Source of the DNA: Lamellibrachia columna
Lineage: Eukaryota > Annelida > Polychaeta > Sabellida > Siboglinidae
Direction of reading: 5' to 3'
NCBI GenBank assembly: GCA_963662155.1
Contig: OY759261.1
Span: 3,350,227 to 3,414,226 of the forward strand
DNA length: 64,000 nt
Shown here one piece after another: positions 46,172-59,065 of the stretch. Made by a program: the position numbers and the translations under genes. Within the stretch, counting starts at the first letter, position 1. Every line of letters starts with the position of its first letter. Under the pieces are notes generated by a model. It ran no database searches and had not been told where the DNA came from. It worked only from the letters and a program-made list of their open reading frames with translations.

Positions 46172-46672
46172 TGTTTACTACCAAAAATATTTGTCATTGT
46201 ACCCATGCCACTATCTACTGCTGCTGAAAGTTCGTCCGCGAATACTGCTGCCCCCTTTCCACTTAGATGAAGCCCATCCTTCATGTACATATCAGCCCTC
46301 CCAACAAAACTTCCCCATAAATCCACAAATCGAACTTCCTCTTCCCTACATAGCTTCTTGACTAACATGTTAATTGCCATCCCACGACAATTTCGATATT
46401 TGTGACCCCTCCTGCCCATTACTGGTAAAATCCCTGACAGTATTACCTGCTCAACCCGCATCTGTTTCAGTGTTCTGACCAACTGCCTATATTTCCTAAC
46501 TATGGCAGTTGTACCCTCCCTCTCTACGTTATTTGTCCCTACATGTACTAAAACAGATCCACCCTTACCCGAACCTACGATGTTTTCTACCCTCTCAGTT
46601 ATCGCCTCTATTTTGGCTCCAGGCAAGCAGACCACCACATCATCTCCCTTGTTTAAGACTCTGTCGGTCCAT
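46159..46672 (-). pseudogene. CR1-like ORF1 with SGNH-type esterase domain, 5' truncated
   Basis: The frame reads GDDVVVCLPGAKIEAIT, VLVHVGTNNVEREG, VILSGILPVMGRRG, VRFVDLWGSFVGR and DGLHLSGKGAAVFADEL. The GTNN and DGLHL blocks are the block III and catalytic Asp-His signatures of SGNH hydrolases, known in ORF1 of CR1 elements. The nucleophile block (GDS) would lie just upstream and is lost at the junction with LINE B at about 46672. The reading frame is otherwise uninterrupted over 159 codons. Confidence 0.82.
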
Positions 46673-46679
46673 TACCTAT

Positions 46680-49180
46680 AATACTATCCTTAAAAAAGCA
46701 TATGTAATGCTAAATGCATACATTATGAATCATGTTTTAACAAATTCAAAAATAACATTAAAAAAATATGGGAAACGATTAATGGTATTCTTTCTAGAAC
46801 ACACAGAAAGAAAACTTTCCCCAGTTCCTTTATTTATAAACAAATATCATAGCAGATAAAACGGCAATTGCAAACACATTTAATTCATATTTTACCAATA
46901 TTAGCCCAAATTTAGCTAACCAAATACAAAATTCCACAAATAAAACTTTTAACTTTAATCACAAACCAAATATTAACTACGGGTATCTTCCCTGACAAAC
47001 TCAAAACTGCTAAAGTAATACCAATTTATAAAAAGGGGAAGAAACCCTATTCTGCAACTACAGGCCAATATCAATCTTACCTGCAATTTCAAAAGTAATC
47101 GAAGCAATTATTTACGACCAGCTAGATTCTTTCTTAAAAAGACACAAACTTATGTACGATAGTCAGTATGGATTTAGAAAGGAACATTCTACGGAATTTG
47201 CCGCTCTTGAATTAATTGATAGGATATTGACATGTATGGATAATAAGGAAATACCTATAAATATTTACTTGGACCTGTCAAAGGCATTTGACACTTTGGA
47301 TCACTCAATATTAATCGATAAGCTAGAGTTTTATGGCGTAAAAGGAGTAGCTTTAGACCTATTCAAAAATTATTTAACAAATAGAAAACAGTACGTAGAA
47401 TTTGAAGACGCCCAATCAGATATGTTTAATATCTCCACAGGCGTACCTCAAGGGTCAATTCTAAGTCCTTTGTTATTTATAATTTACATAAATGACTTTG
47501 CAGAATCTAGTCCAAAACTCAACTTTATTATGTACGCCGATGACACAACACTTTCAAGTACCCTAGATTCTTTCGAACAACATAGCAAAAATGAAAATGT
47601 AGGATTCTTAATCAACACAGAACTGGACAAAATTAATGAGTGGCTTAAATTAAACAAATTATCTCTAAATGTAAATTAATCCAAATATATGATCTTCAAA
47701 ACAGCTAGAAGAAACAATATGATAAATCCACTAAATATAAAAATAGATGATACATATATTGATAGAGTAGATGAGTTCAATTTCCTATAGGGATAAGTTT
47801 TAATGAACAGTTAAACTGGCAAAGCCACATCAAAAAAATTTCAAATAGATGCTCCAGAATTATAGGTATCCTAAACAGGGTTGAAAAAATCTTGATTTAA
47901 AAAAAGGGATTTTTTGTTTTAAATCAGATTTATTTGATTTTTTTTATTTATTTGATTTTTTTAAAATCTGGTATACACAATATCATAAAATATTTGACTA
48001 TCAGGCTATCTGGTGTCAATATAGCTACACAAGTGTGCGCACTTTGTGCTTTTGTATTAAAAAACACAAAACTTTGTTGATCTCGATGCTTGTAAACAAT
48101 TATTTGTGTTAAATTCATATAAATCAGCAAGTAAAAAAATCGGAAGTAAAAAAAATCATAAATCAATGATTTTTTGGGAGCGATTTAAATCATGATTTAA
48201 ATCAATGATTTAAATCAAATGATTTAAATCAAACAACCCTGATCCTAAATAAACTGAAACGATTGTTACCTCTTAATACAAAGATTACGTTGTATAACAC
48301 TTCGATATTATCACATCAAAACTATGGCATAACGGCCTGGGGCTATAGATGTGATAGAATAAAAAAACTTCAAAAGAAAGCCGTCCTAATTATATGTTTA
48401 AGCAAATATAATGCTCATACCCATCCACTGTTCAAAAGTCTTAATTCACTAAAAGTAGAGCATATTCTAAAATTGCAGGAACTAAAATTATATCATAAAT
48501 TTTCAAACAATAAACTACCTGTATACCTGCAAAACTGACCACTTGATCAAAACAATAGTGTTCACAAGTTTAATACACGTGGTCAATATAACATACATAC
48601 GATCAGGGTACACCACGAGTTTGCTAAACGAAGTCTCGGGTACAGTTTGCCACATACCATAAATAATGCACCTGATTTATTAAAAAACAAGATCACCACT
48701 CACAATTTACATGGTTTCGCAAATTATATAAAACTTTATTATCTGAATACATACATTGAACAATGTGCAATCCAAAATTGTTATATATGTCAACATGACT
48801 GACTATGTCTCCGTTCCTACTTGGTTAAAAATCACTCTATGTATATCCGGTTGTAGGAATATAATTGGCATTTGTAATATACAGACATATCTATATTAAT
48901 TTTGTTCACTCAGTAATTATGCATTAATATCTATAGGGATTTTCTTTTTTATAATTTAAATAACGGGTGAAATTAATCGGCAGGGTTAATTTTTAGTCTA
49001 GATAGGAGTCTCCCGTCCATTATATGACATTATCTTTTATTTTCAGACCGTACTCTATATTCTTACCACTTCGTTTTCTCAAGTGGACATAGATGTAATA
49101 TATTTTTGTATGGTTTTTGTGTTGAATACTCTGTTTTGTTGTCTTTGGGACTAATAAATATTTCCTGTTTCCTGTTTTAA
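46680..49180 (+). pseudogene. LINE B, Jockey/CR1-superfamily reverse transcriptase with deletion and insertion
   Basis: Decayed coding begins at about 46680 (ILKKAYVMLN-like). An internal deletion brings together a linker and IPIYKKGK. The RT then reads SQYGFRKEHSTEFAALELID, YLDLSKAFDTLDHSIL, GVPQGSILSPLLFIIYIND and MYADDTTLSS, then LKLNKLSLNVN. The thumb is split by a hAT-type MITE and continues as LNTKITLYNTSILSHQNYG to VYLQN. The 3' UTR runs to about 49180 (AATAAATATTTCCTGTTTCC). Part of it (from 48451) is included in the tandem duplication. Confidence 0.87.
47876..48241. mobile_element. hAT-type MITE, 366 bp, with 8-bp target duplication
   Basis: It begins CAGGGTTG and ends CAACCCTG. It is flanked by ATCCTAAA on both sides (47868-47875 and 48242-48249). 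The 8-bp duplication and CAGGG ends are hallmarks of hAT elements. The interior is AT-rich with repeated GATTTAAATC palindromes. Removal with one duplication restores the LINE B frame. Confidence 0.92.
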
Positions 49181-49300
49181 TAATAATAAATTGAATCATA
49201 ATAATAAATAGTATTATTAATCATCATAATTCAATATTAGTAAAGAAGTACAAAAATATAAATATATAAATATATATAATTACATAATATATTACATACA

Positions 49301-51417
49301 GGTCTGTGCACAGTGCTAACCCAGTCCCTTGAAGTCCTCTCCATTGTTACTACTGGTATGCACCTACACCCACCCAACTTATTGACACAGCCACACTGGT
49401 CTGTGCACAGTGCTAACCCAGTCCCTTGAAGTCCTCTCCATTGTTACTACTGGTATGCACCTACATCCACCCAACTTATTGACACAGCCACACTGGTCAG
49501 TGCACAGTGCTAACCCAGTCCCTTGAAGTCCTCTCCATTGTTACTACTGGTATGCACCTACACCCACCCAACTTATTGACACAGCCACACTGGTCTGTGC
49601 ACAGTGCTAACCCAGTCCCTTGAAGTCCTCTCCATTGTTACTACTGGTTGGCACCTACACCCACCCAACTTATTGACACAGCCACACTGGTCTGTGCACA
49701 GTGCTAACCCAGTCCCTTGAAGTCCTCTCCATTGTTACTACTGGTTGGCACCTACACCCACCCAACTTATTGACACAGCCACACTGGTCTGTGCACAGTG
49801 CTAACCCAGTCCCTTGAAGTCCTCTCCATTGTTACTACTGGTTGGCACCTACACCCACCCAACTTATTGACACAGCCACACTGGTCAGTGCACAGTGCTA
49901 ACCCAGTCCCTTGAAGTCCTCTCCAATGTTACTACTGGTATGCACCTACATCCACCCAACTTATTGACACAGCCACACTGGTCAGTGCACAGTGCTAACC
50001 CAGTCCCTTGAAGTCCTCTCCAATGTTACTACTGGTTGGCACCTACACCCACCCAACTTATTGACACAGCCACACTGGTCTGTGCACAGTGCTAACCCAG
50101 TCCCTTGAAGTCCTCTCCATTGTTACTACTGGTATGCACCTACATCCACCCAACTTATTGACACAGCCACACTGGTCAGTGCACAGTGCTAACCCAGTCC
50201 CTTGAAGTCCTCTCCATTGTTACTACTGGTATGCACCTACACCCACCCAACTTATTGACACAGCCACACTGGTCTGTGCACAGTGCTAACCCAGTCCCTT
50301 GAAGTCCTCTCCATTGTTACTACTGGTTGGCACCTACACCCACCCAACTTATTGACACAGCCACACTGGTCTGTGCACAGTGCTAACCCAGTCCCTTGAA
50401 GTCCTCTCCATTGTTACTACTGGTTGGCACCTACACCCACCCAACTTATTGACACAGCCACACTGGTCTGTGCACAGTGCTAACCCAGTCCCTTGAAGTC
50501 CTCTCCATTGTTACTACTGGTTGGCACCTACACCCACCCAACTTATTGACACAGCCACACTGGTCAGTGCACAGTGCTAACCCAGTCCCTTGAAGTCCTC
50601 TCCAATGTTACTACTGGTATGCACCTACATCCACCCAACTTATTGACACAGCCACACTGGTCAGTGCACAGTGCTAACCCAGTCCCTTGAAGTCCTCTCC
50701 AATGTTACTACTGGTTGGCACCTACACCCACCCAACTTATTGACACAGCCACACTGGTCTGTGCACAGTGCTAACCCAGTCCCTTGAAGTCCTCTCCATT
50801 GTTACTACTGGTATGCACCTACACCCACCCAACTTATTGACACAGCCACACTGGTCTGTGCACAGTGCTAACCCAGTCCCTTGAAGTCCTCTCCAATGTT
50901 ACTACTGGTATGCACCTACACCCACCCAACTTATTGACACAGCCACACTGGTCAGTGCACAGTGCTAACCCAGTCCCTTGAAGTCCTCTCCATTGTTACT
51001 ACTGGTATGCACCTACACCCACCCAACTTATTGACACAGCCACACTGGTCAGTGCACAGTGCTAACCCAGTCCCTTGAAGTCCTCTCCAATGTTACTACT
51101 GGTTGGCACCTACACCCACCCAACTTATTGACACAGCCACACTGGTCTGTGCACAGTGCTAACCCAGTCCCTTGAAGTCCTCTCCATTGTTACTACTGGT
51201 ATGCACCTACACCCACCCAACTTATTGACACAGCCACACTGGTCTGTGCACAGTGCTAACCCAGTCCCTTGAAGTCCTCTCCATTGTTACTACTGGTATG
51301 CACCTACACCCACCCAACTTATTGACACAGCCACACTGGTCTGTGCACAGTGCTAACCCAGTCCCTTGAAGTCCTCTCCATTGTTACAACTGGTATGCAC
51401 CTACACCCACCCAACTT
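49301..51417. repeat. 97-bp minisatellite, about 22 copies, in copy A
   Basis: The unit begins GGTCTGTGCACAGTGCTAAC. The CTACATCC variant falls at 49461, 49946, 50140 and 50625. Two pairs are each 679 bp (7 units) apart, so a 7-unit block has been duplicated inside the array. Confidence 0.95.
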
Positions 51418-51600
51418 CTTTCATGCTTTCCCAGTTGTGATTGACACCTGTCCTGCTGTTTTAAAAGCTAGCTGCCAAGTGAAACGATGCTGCAACAATT
51501 ACTTATCTGTTATCATTTCTATCTGCTAACAAATTGGTAGAAAATGCAAACATAATAGACTGCACAGAGTAAAAGTTGCAATTGTATATGGCATTTAACA

Positions 51601-52514
51601 AGATTTAGCAAGATTGCCATCCCAAGCAACAAGTTCCAGATGGCAAGTGGACAAGGAAGCCATTGGCTTATCGAGAGTCCAACAATTTTCTCATCTATGT
51701 GTAGCCCGCCCTTATCAAATATCTGTCAATTCTATTTTTAAACATATTCACACTACTAGCATTAACACAATCATTTGGCAGTTTGTTCCATTTATTTATC
51801 ACCCTCTGTGAGAAAGAGTACTTTCTCATGTCCAACCTACACTGTTCCTTAACTAATGCTGCTTTATGTCCTCTGGTTCTACTGCCTTCTTTAAGTTTGA
51901 AGAAGATATTCCTATCAACATCCTCATAACCATTCACTATTTTAAACACTTCTATTTGGTCTCCTCTTAGTCTCCTGGTTTCTAGTGTTGTTAAACCACA
52001 TTGTAATAAGCGGCTTTCGTAACTAAGGTCTCTCAATTCTGGAATAATTTTAGTTGCTCTTCGTTGTATTCTTTCTAGCTTGTCTATGTCCTTTTTACGA
52101 TATGGCCTCCATACTTGAATACAATATTCCAAATGTGGTCTAACTATTGCTTTGTACAGGTGTACAATTAGCTGTTTTTCCTTATACGTGATTATACGCT
52201 AATTAGCCCTAGAATTTGATTTCCTTTCGAAGCAGCAATCCCACATTGCTCTGAAACTTTAATGTCAGCACTTGTGTGGTTCTACCTAGTACAGCATCCC
52301 CCATTTTATATTCTTCGTCCATGTTTCCATGTCCTATGTGTATGCATTTACACTTCCCAAAATTGAATAACATTTGCCATTTTTCTGACCATTTAACTAA
52401 TATATCTAGATCATCCTGTAAACTTTGTTTATCTGTATCATTAGTAACCTTTCTGAATACTTTTGTGTCATCTGCAAATTTAAGTACTTTGGTAGATATG
52501 TCATCTTCCAAATC

Positions 52515-52566
<52 letters not shown>

Positions 52567-53062
52567 GTATAGGGCCTAATTTTGATCCCTGTGGTACCCC
52601 ACTCTGAACAGATTTCCAGTTTGAAATCTCACCATCTACTATTACTCTCTGTCTTCTGTGTGTAAGCCACTTTTCTATCCAGTTGATTACATCATTACCT
52701 ATACCATGGGCTTTTAGCTTAAGTAACAATCTTTGATGTGGCACTTTATCGAAAGCTTTCTGAAAATCTAAATAGACAACATCCACTGGTGACCCGTCAT
52801 CTACCCACTTTGTAATTTCTTCCAAAAAACATAAGAGATTGGTTAGACATGACCTTGGTTTTAGGAACCCATGTTAAGATGTATTTATTAATTTATGTTT
52901 TGCAAGGAATTCCACCATGTGGTCTCTAATTAATGTTTCCAGTAATTTACATACAACTGCATTAGTTTTGGTGGTATCCCATCAACTCCAGGTGATTTAT
53001 TATCTTTCATCTTCTTAATTTTGTTTGCTATCATTTCAGGAGTTACAAATAATTGCCCTAAA
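51601..53062 (-). pseudogene. CR1-like LINE, copy 3
   Basis: Minus-strand RT blocks are YLDFQKAFDKVPHQ, GVPQGSKLGPILFLIY, a (TA)n tract, KFADDTKVF and a thumb to RAGYT. GSKLGP replaces GSVLGP. A TAA replaces the codon in the SQHGFLK region near 52875, and the frame is lost at the TA tract and near 52260. The 3' UTR ends at 51601. Confidence 0.9.
52517..52558. repeat. (TA)n tract in CR1-like copy 3
   Basis: About 21 TA repeats at the IYIND codons, the same position as in copies 1 and 4. Confidence 0.93.
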
Positions 53063-53194
53063 TTATGCATTACTACGTTGATTTAATAATACAAGCCACA
53101 CATTAAACAAAATGGCATGTGATAATTTTGTTTAAAGAAAATGTCTCAAAAACGGAGTTTCTGACATTTTTATGTCAGAAAGGTATTTCTGACG

Positions 53195-53236
53195 AGACGG
53201 TTGAAACCATGGTTTAAACCATGGTAGAAACCGTCT
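53195..53236. other. 42-bp near-perfect palindrome at the duplication junction
   Basis: AGACGGTTGAAACCATGGTT to AACCGTCT reads almost the same on both strands. Its core ACCATGGTTTAAACCATGGT is a perfect 20-bp palindrome. Copy A ends exactly at its last base. The second copy is at 56314-56355. Confidence 0.93.
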
Positions 53237-54086
53237 AAAAGTAGAGCATATTCTAAAATTGCAGGAACTAAAATTATATCATAAATTTTCAAACAATAAA
53301 CTACCTGTATACCTGCAAAACTGACCACTTGATCAAAACAATAGTGTTCACAAGTTTAATACACGTGGTCAATATAACATACATACGATCAGGGTACACC
53401 ACGAGTTTGCTAAACGAAGTCTCGGGTACAGTTTGCCACATACCATAAATAATGCACCTGATTTATTAAAAAACAAGATCACCACTCACAATTTACATGG
53501 TTTCGCAAATTATATAAAACTTTATTATCTGAATACATACATTGAACAATGTGCAATCCAAAATTGTTATATATGTCAACATGACTGACTATGTCTCCGT
53601 TCCTACTTGGTTAAAAATCACTCTATGTATATCCGGTTGTAGGAATATAATTGGCATTTGTAATATACAGACATATCTATATTAATTTTGTTCACTCAGT
53701 AATTATGCATTAATATCTATAGGGATTTTCTTTTTTATAATTTAAATAACGGGTGAAATTAATCGGCAGGGTTAATTTTTAGTCTAGATAGGAGTCTCCC
53801 GTCCATTATATGACATTATCTTTTATTTTCAGACCGTACTCTATATTCTTACCACTTCGTTTTCTCAAGTGGACATAGATGTAATATATTTTTGTATGGT
53901 TTTTGTGTTGAATACTCTGTTTTGTTGTCTTTGGGACTAATAAATATTTCCTGTTTCCTGTTTTAATAATAATAAATTGAATCATAATAATAAATAGTAT
54001 TATTAATCATCATAATTCAATATTAGTAAAGAAGTACAAAAATATAAATATATAAATATATATAATTACATAATATATTACATACA

Positions 54087-54554
54087 GGTCTGTGCACAGT
54101 GCTAACCCAGTCCCTTGAAGTCCTCTCCATTGTTACTACTGGTATGCACCTACACCCACCCAACTTATTGACACAGCCACACTGGTCTGTGCACAGTGCT
54201 AACCCAGTCCCTTGAAGTCCTCTCCATTGTTACTACTGGTATGCAGCTACACCCACCCAACTTATTGACACAGCCACACTGGTCTGTGCACAGTGCTAAC
54301 CCAGTCCCTTGAAGTCCTCTCCATTGTTACTACTGGTTGGCACCTACATCCACCCAACTTATTGACACAGCCACACTGGTCAGTGCACAGTGCTAACCCA
54401 GTCCCTTGAAGTCCTCTCCAATGTTACTACTGGTTGGCACCTACACCCACCCAACTTATTGACACAGCCACACTGGTCTGTGCACAGTGCTAACCCAGTC
54501 CCTTGAAGTCCTCTCCATTGTTACAACTGGTATGCACCTACACCCACCCAACTT
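54087..54554. repeat. 97-bp minisatellite, about 5 copies, in copy B
   Basis: The same unit as the copy A array, with about 4.8 copies. Confidence 0.95.
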
Positions 54555-54737
54555 CTTTCATGCTTTCCCAGTTGTGATTGACACCTGTCCTGCTGTTTTA
54601 AAAGCTAGCTGCCAAGTGAAACGATGCTGCAACAATTACTTATCTGTTATCATTTCTATCTGCTAACAAATTGGTAGAAAATGCAAACATAATAGACTGC
54701 ACAGAGTAAAAGTTGCAATTGTATATGGCATTTAACA

Positions 54738-55651
54738 AGATTTAGCAAGATTGCCATCCCAAGCAACAAGTTCCAGATGGCAAGTGGACAAGGAAGCCAT
54801 TGGCTTATCGAGAGTCCAACAATTTTCTCATCTATGTGTAGCCCGCCCTTATCAAATATCTGTCAATTCTATTTTTAAACATATTCACACTACTAGCATT
54901 AACACAATCATTTGGCAGTTTGTTCCATTTATTTATCACCCTCTGTGAGAAAGAGTACTTTCTCATGTCCAACCTACACTGTTCCTTAACTAATGCTGCT
55001 TTATGTCCTCTGGTTCTACTGCCTTCTTTAAGTTTGAAGAAGATATTCCTATCAACATCCTCATAACCATTCACTATTTTAAACACTTCTATTTGGTCTC
55101 CTCTTAGTCTCCTGGTTTCTAGTGTTGTTAAACCACATTGTAATAAGCGGCTTTCGTAACTAAGGTCTCTCAATTCTGGAATAATTTTAGTTGCTCTTCG
55201 TTGTATTCTTTCTAGCTTGTCTATGTCCTTTTTACGATATGGCCTCCATACTTGAATACAATATTCCAAATGTGGTCTAACTATTGCTTTGTACAGGTGT
55301 ACAATTAGCTGTTTTTCCTTATACGTGATTATACGCTAATTAGCCCTAGAATTTGATTTCCTTTCGAAGCAGCAATCCCACATTGCTCTGAAACTTTAAT
55401 GTCAGCACTTGTGTGGTTCTACCTAGTACAGCATCCCCCATTTTATATTCTTCGTCCATGTTTCCATGTCCTATGTGTATGCATTTACACTTCCCAAAAT
55501 TGAATAACATTTGCCATTTTTCTGACCATTTAACTAATATATCTAGATCATCCTTTAAACTTTGTTTATCTGTATCATTAGTAACCTTTCTGAATACTTT
55601 TGTGTCATCTGCAAATTAAAGTACTTTGGTAGATATGTCATCTTCCAAATC

Positions 55652-55697
<46 letters not shown>

Positions 55698-56197
55698 GTA
55701 TAGGGCCTAATTTTGATCCCTGTGGTACCCCACTCTGAACAGATTTCCAGTTTGAAATCTCACCATCTACTATTACTCTCTGTCTTCTGTGTGTAAGCCA
55801 CTTTTCTATCCAGTTGATTACATCATTACCTATACCATGGGCTTTTAGCTTAAGTAACAATCTTTGATGTGGCACTTTATCGAAAGCTTTCTGAAAATCT
55901 AAATAGACAACATCCACTGGTGACCCGTCATCTACCCACTTTGTAATTTCTTCCAAAAAACATAAGAGATTGGTTAGACATGACCTTGGTTTTAGGAACC
56001 CATGTTAAGATGTATTTATTAATTTATGTTTTGCAAGGAATTCCACCATGTGGTCTCTAATTAATGTTTCCAGTAATTTACATACAACTGCATTAGTTTT
56101 GGTGGTATCCCATCAACTCCAGGTGATTTATTATCTTTCATCTTCTTAATTTTGTTTGCTATCATTTCAGGAGTTACAAATAATTGCCCTAAATTAT
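54738..56197 (-). pseudogene. CR1-like LINE, copy 4 (duplicate of copy 3)
   Basis: It carries the same blocks and disabling changes as copy 3, including GSKLGP and the TA tract (55654-55689). It arose by the segmental duplication rather than by separate retrotransposition. One extra stop (TTAA near 55617) lies just before KFADD. Confidence 0.92.
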
Positions 56198-56355
56198 GCA
56201 TTACTACGTTGATTTAATAATACAAGCCACACATTAAACAAAATGGCATGTGATAATTTTGTTTAAAGAAAATGTCTCAAAAACTTTTTTATGTCAGAAA
56301 GGTATTTCTGACGAGACGGTTGAAACCATGGTTTAAACCATGGTAGAAACCGTCT

Positions 56356-57628
56356 TGTCAGAAACCTGCCAACCCTGTAATCTTTGATAATCTGAATTCC
56401 ACACAGTCTGCCATGCTACCATTCAGTAAAGATGTCAACTGCCGAATTATGCCAGTCGTGATTTCATGAAAATAAACAGTTATTATTAGGACAACTTGTG
56501 TGTGTGTACAGCACCATGGACCTGTCAGTCACTTACAGGAGTGGTGGCTTTGTTGCTGCCTCGACCCTGCAACAACTGGTGATCATGTGACGACTGTCTA
56601 GCCTCATTTTCATACGTCGCGTAATTAGTTTACCTGTAGTTACTTACCTTGACGGTTGACGACTGAAGCCAAGTGACTCCTGTATGCTGACAATGAGTGA
56701 TATGATTTAGTGCTGTTTGCTGGTGAACAAGACAGGTGAGTCTAAAGGTGTCTGTTAGTTAGCTAAAGTTCTGTTACCTCTGCACTGCCAAGTGTTTAGT
56801 TATCAGGCTGGGCGAGTCATGTACCACTCAGACATGGAGTTCATTGACAACTAAAATGGTGACGTCTCCTAGCGGTGAATGCCGCCAAAACACGCTGAAG
56901 AGGCTTTCATTTGAGACATATTAGAATTAAAATCGTAAGACATACATAATTGAAAAAGTATCAAAAACATCAAATATTAAACATCATGTCTATACAAATG
57001 TTAATATTTTGTGTGATACCATTTATGTTCATCAACAAAAATGTCATGATGCCAAACCAAAATAAAGTTTACTTGACTGATCAAGTCGTAACACGTCATG
57101 GTCTACCCACATGCTCATGGGTGCTCCATTTCAGGCAGGTTTTAACACTGGTTCCTTATTGGCTAGTGTGCTGAATGACATATACTAAAATTTTAAAGGG
57201 AATTCTTTCCAGCGTCACATTGTAATCTTCACTTAATAAATCACTACCACTGTAAGACATCATTATTTCAGTTACCTGCTTTTGTATGAAAAAAACCTGT
57301 TTTCGTTACAGTTACGTACATCTGAGGATATTTTATGCTCAGGAACCGGTTTTTATAACATTGAGACATCAATTTGTCAGTGTGAGATGAAATACAATAC
57401 AAAATATCTTAAGATATGTTAATAATCACAAGTCACTTTGAAAATATTAATTACAGAGTGAGTACTGTTAGTTAGCTAACTGGTGCGTAGTGACCCTCAG
57501 TGGCGGGGCAGTTAGAATGTGAGACCCTTAATTGAGAATACCAAGGTTCAAATGTCTTGTTGTCATGTTGAACCTTGGGCACCTCTGTTCACTCAAGTTT
57601 AGTTCACTCAGCTTTAGAAATTACCTGC
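56356..57628. other. No gene recognised
   Basis: The stretch has no coding frame above 75 codons, no tandem repeat and no inverted termini that I could see. GTCAGAAACC at 56356 continues the motif seen at 41960-42180. Confidence 0.5.
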
Positions 57629-57764
57629 AGTCCTTGACACTAACACTGGCCCCGTGGCATGGCGCTGCATTCAAGCAAAACATCAGGGCCAGTAAACTTT
57701 GTGTGGGCCAATAACTCAAACCTACTGCTGAACTACTGGCTACAAAAGGTTAATGTCAAGGCCT
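57629..57764. mobile_element. Short relative of the MITE at 36890-37717
   Basis: The ends CAGTCCTTGACACTAACACT and (inverted) CAGGCCTTGACATTAACC resemble the GGCCTCGACATTAA termini. The interior shares TGGCCC words. It is only about 135 bp and no target duplication is clear. Confidence 0.5.
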
Positions 57765-57833
57765 GATCTGAGTCTGGGAGAGAGAGGGTGCTTCCATTGG
57801 TAGGTAGTATTAGTATAAATGCAGGATTATGAT

Positions 57834-57918
57834 TATATATATATATATAATATATATACATATACATATATATATATTATATGTATACATATATATATAT
57901 TATATATATATATATATG
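57834..57918. repeat. AT-rich microsatellite cluster
   Basis: Mixed TA, TATACA and TATG runs with a short GT run. Another TA run is at 58027-58050. Confidence 0.9.
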
Positions 57919-58052
57919 TGTGTGTGCGTGTGTGTGCCTTGGAATAGATCCCTTTATTGTTCTAGGTTGCTTTTTTGAGAAACAGTCTAAGTTTGTTTCA
58001 AACAATACCCTCTGTGCAAACCCCTACATATATATATATATATATATATTTT

Positions 58053-58975
58053 TGTGGGACAATGCCACTTGCTTATGTTATTGACTCGGAATCGTGGCTA
58101 GTTTGCTGAAGACAAAAGTACAAGTCAGATGTATGTTTGTATACGAGCTTTTATAGTAAGCCAAATGATTATGTAAGAATACAATATGCATACATAATAT
58201 AAAACGAAATCATCAAATCTAGGTAATTGAAAATTCACCAACTAACAGCAAAGGTGGGGGAACCGACCACACGCAGGTGGAGGACCCCACCATTCTACAA
58301 ACAACAAGGGTAAAAACCTTGTGTACACATTACCTACAAAAAAGGGGAAAGCGTCAGTACCTGACCTCGCCCTAAAACCCCTGAAGATGATTACGATAGC
58401 AATAATAAATCACTGTTTATTTAACTATAAAGTACGAATATTATGACAATAGATCCACACATCTGACAAGTATGCAGACATTATTTTTAACCTCCCATAA
58501 CAGCCAGTCAGTAAAGCGACCCACTTAGAAATCGGAATTAAACAGGTGCAGATGGGGTAGGAGGGTGGGAAACAAATTTTTAGAAGAGAGTAAAATGTTT
58601 ACCTTTGACTCTTGAAAATATTGAAAACGAGGCCGATCGTAGGATTGGATTAAATGGTCACGTGTTTTAGTCGGCCTAGAGGGTTATTTAAAAATAGGAA
58701 CCTGGCTGCATTGCTCACATAAACGCCGTTTGATTTTCAATCAAAAGGTGTCTTTATGTGGGACAATGCTACTTGCTAATGTTATTGACTCAGAATCGTG
58801 GCTAGTTTGCTGAAGACAAAAGTACAAGTCAGATGTATGTTTGTATATGAGCTTTTATAGTAAGCCAACTGATTATGTAAGAATACAATATGCATACATA
58901 ATATAAAACGAAATCATCAAATCTAGGTAATTGAAAATTCACCAACTAACAGCAAAGGTGGGGGAACCGACCACA
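58053..58975. mobile_element. TRIM-like element: two 219-bp LTRs around 485 bp
   Basis: Direct repeats at 58053-58271 and 58757-58975 are both 219 bp and differ at about six sites. Each starts TGTGG and ends CCACA, the TG...CA inverted ends of LTRs. The interior is too short to code and starts CGCAGG then TGGAGGACCCC, a possible primer-binding site (TGG). No flanking target duplication is visible, and the stretch before LTR2 lacks a clear polypurine tract. A transposon with direct repeats is the alternative. Confidence 0.6.
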
Positions 58976-59028
58976 CCAGGCCAATTCTGTAATGGCCAAT
59001 TTCAGAATGGCTCCCCCCACCCCACCGG

Positions 59029-59060
<32 letters not shown>

Positions 59061-59065
59061 CTGTG

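Larger units (their letters stand above)
48451..53236. repeat. Tandem segmental duplication, copy A (4786 bp)
   Basis: Copy A spans the end of LINE B, the 97-bp array (22 units), a CR1-like copy and a terminal palindrome. Copy B follows immediately at 53237. The offset of 4786 bp is constant up to the array. The junction is CCGTCT|AAAAGTAGAG, with a 2-bp CT shared by the two parental ends. Confidence 0.93.
53237..56355. repeat. Tandem segmental duplication, copy B (3119 bp)
   Basis: Copy B repeats copy A almost base for base. It is 1667 bp shorter: 17 fewer 97-bp units (1649 bp), about 6 bp of TA, and 12 bp near 56285. The very few substitutions (for example at about 55553 and 55617) point to a recent event. 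Confidence 0.93.
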
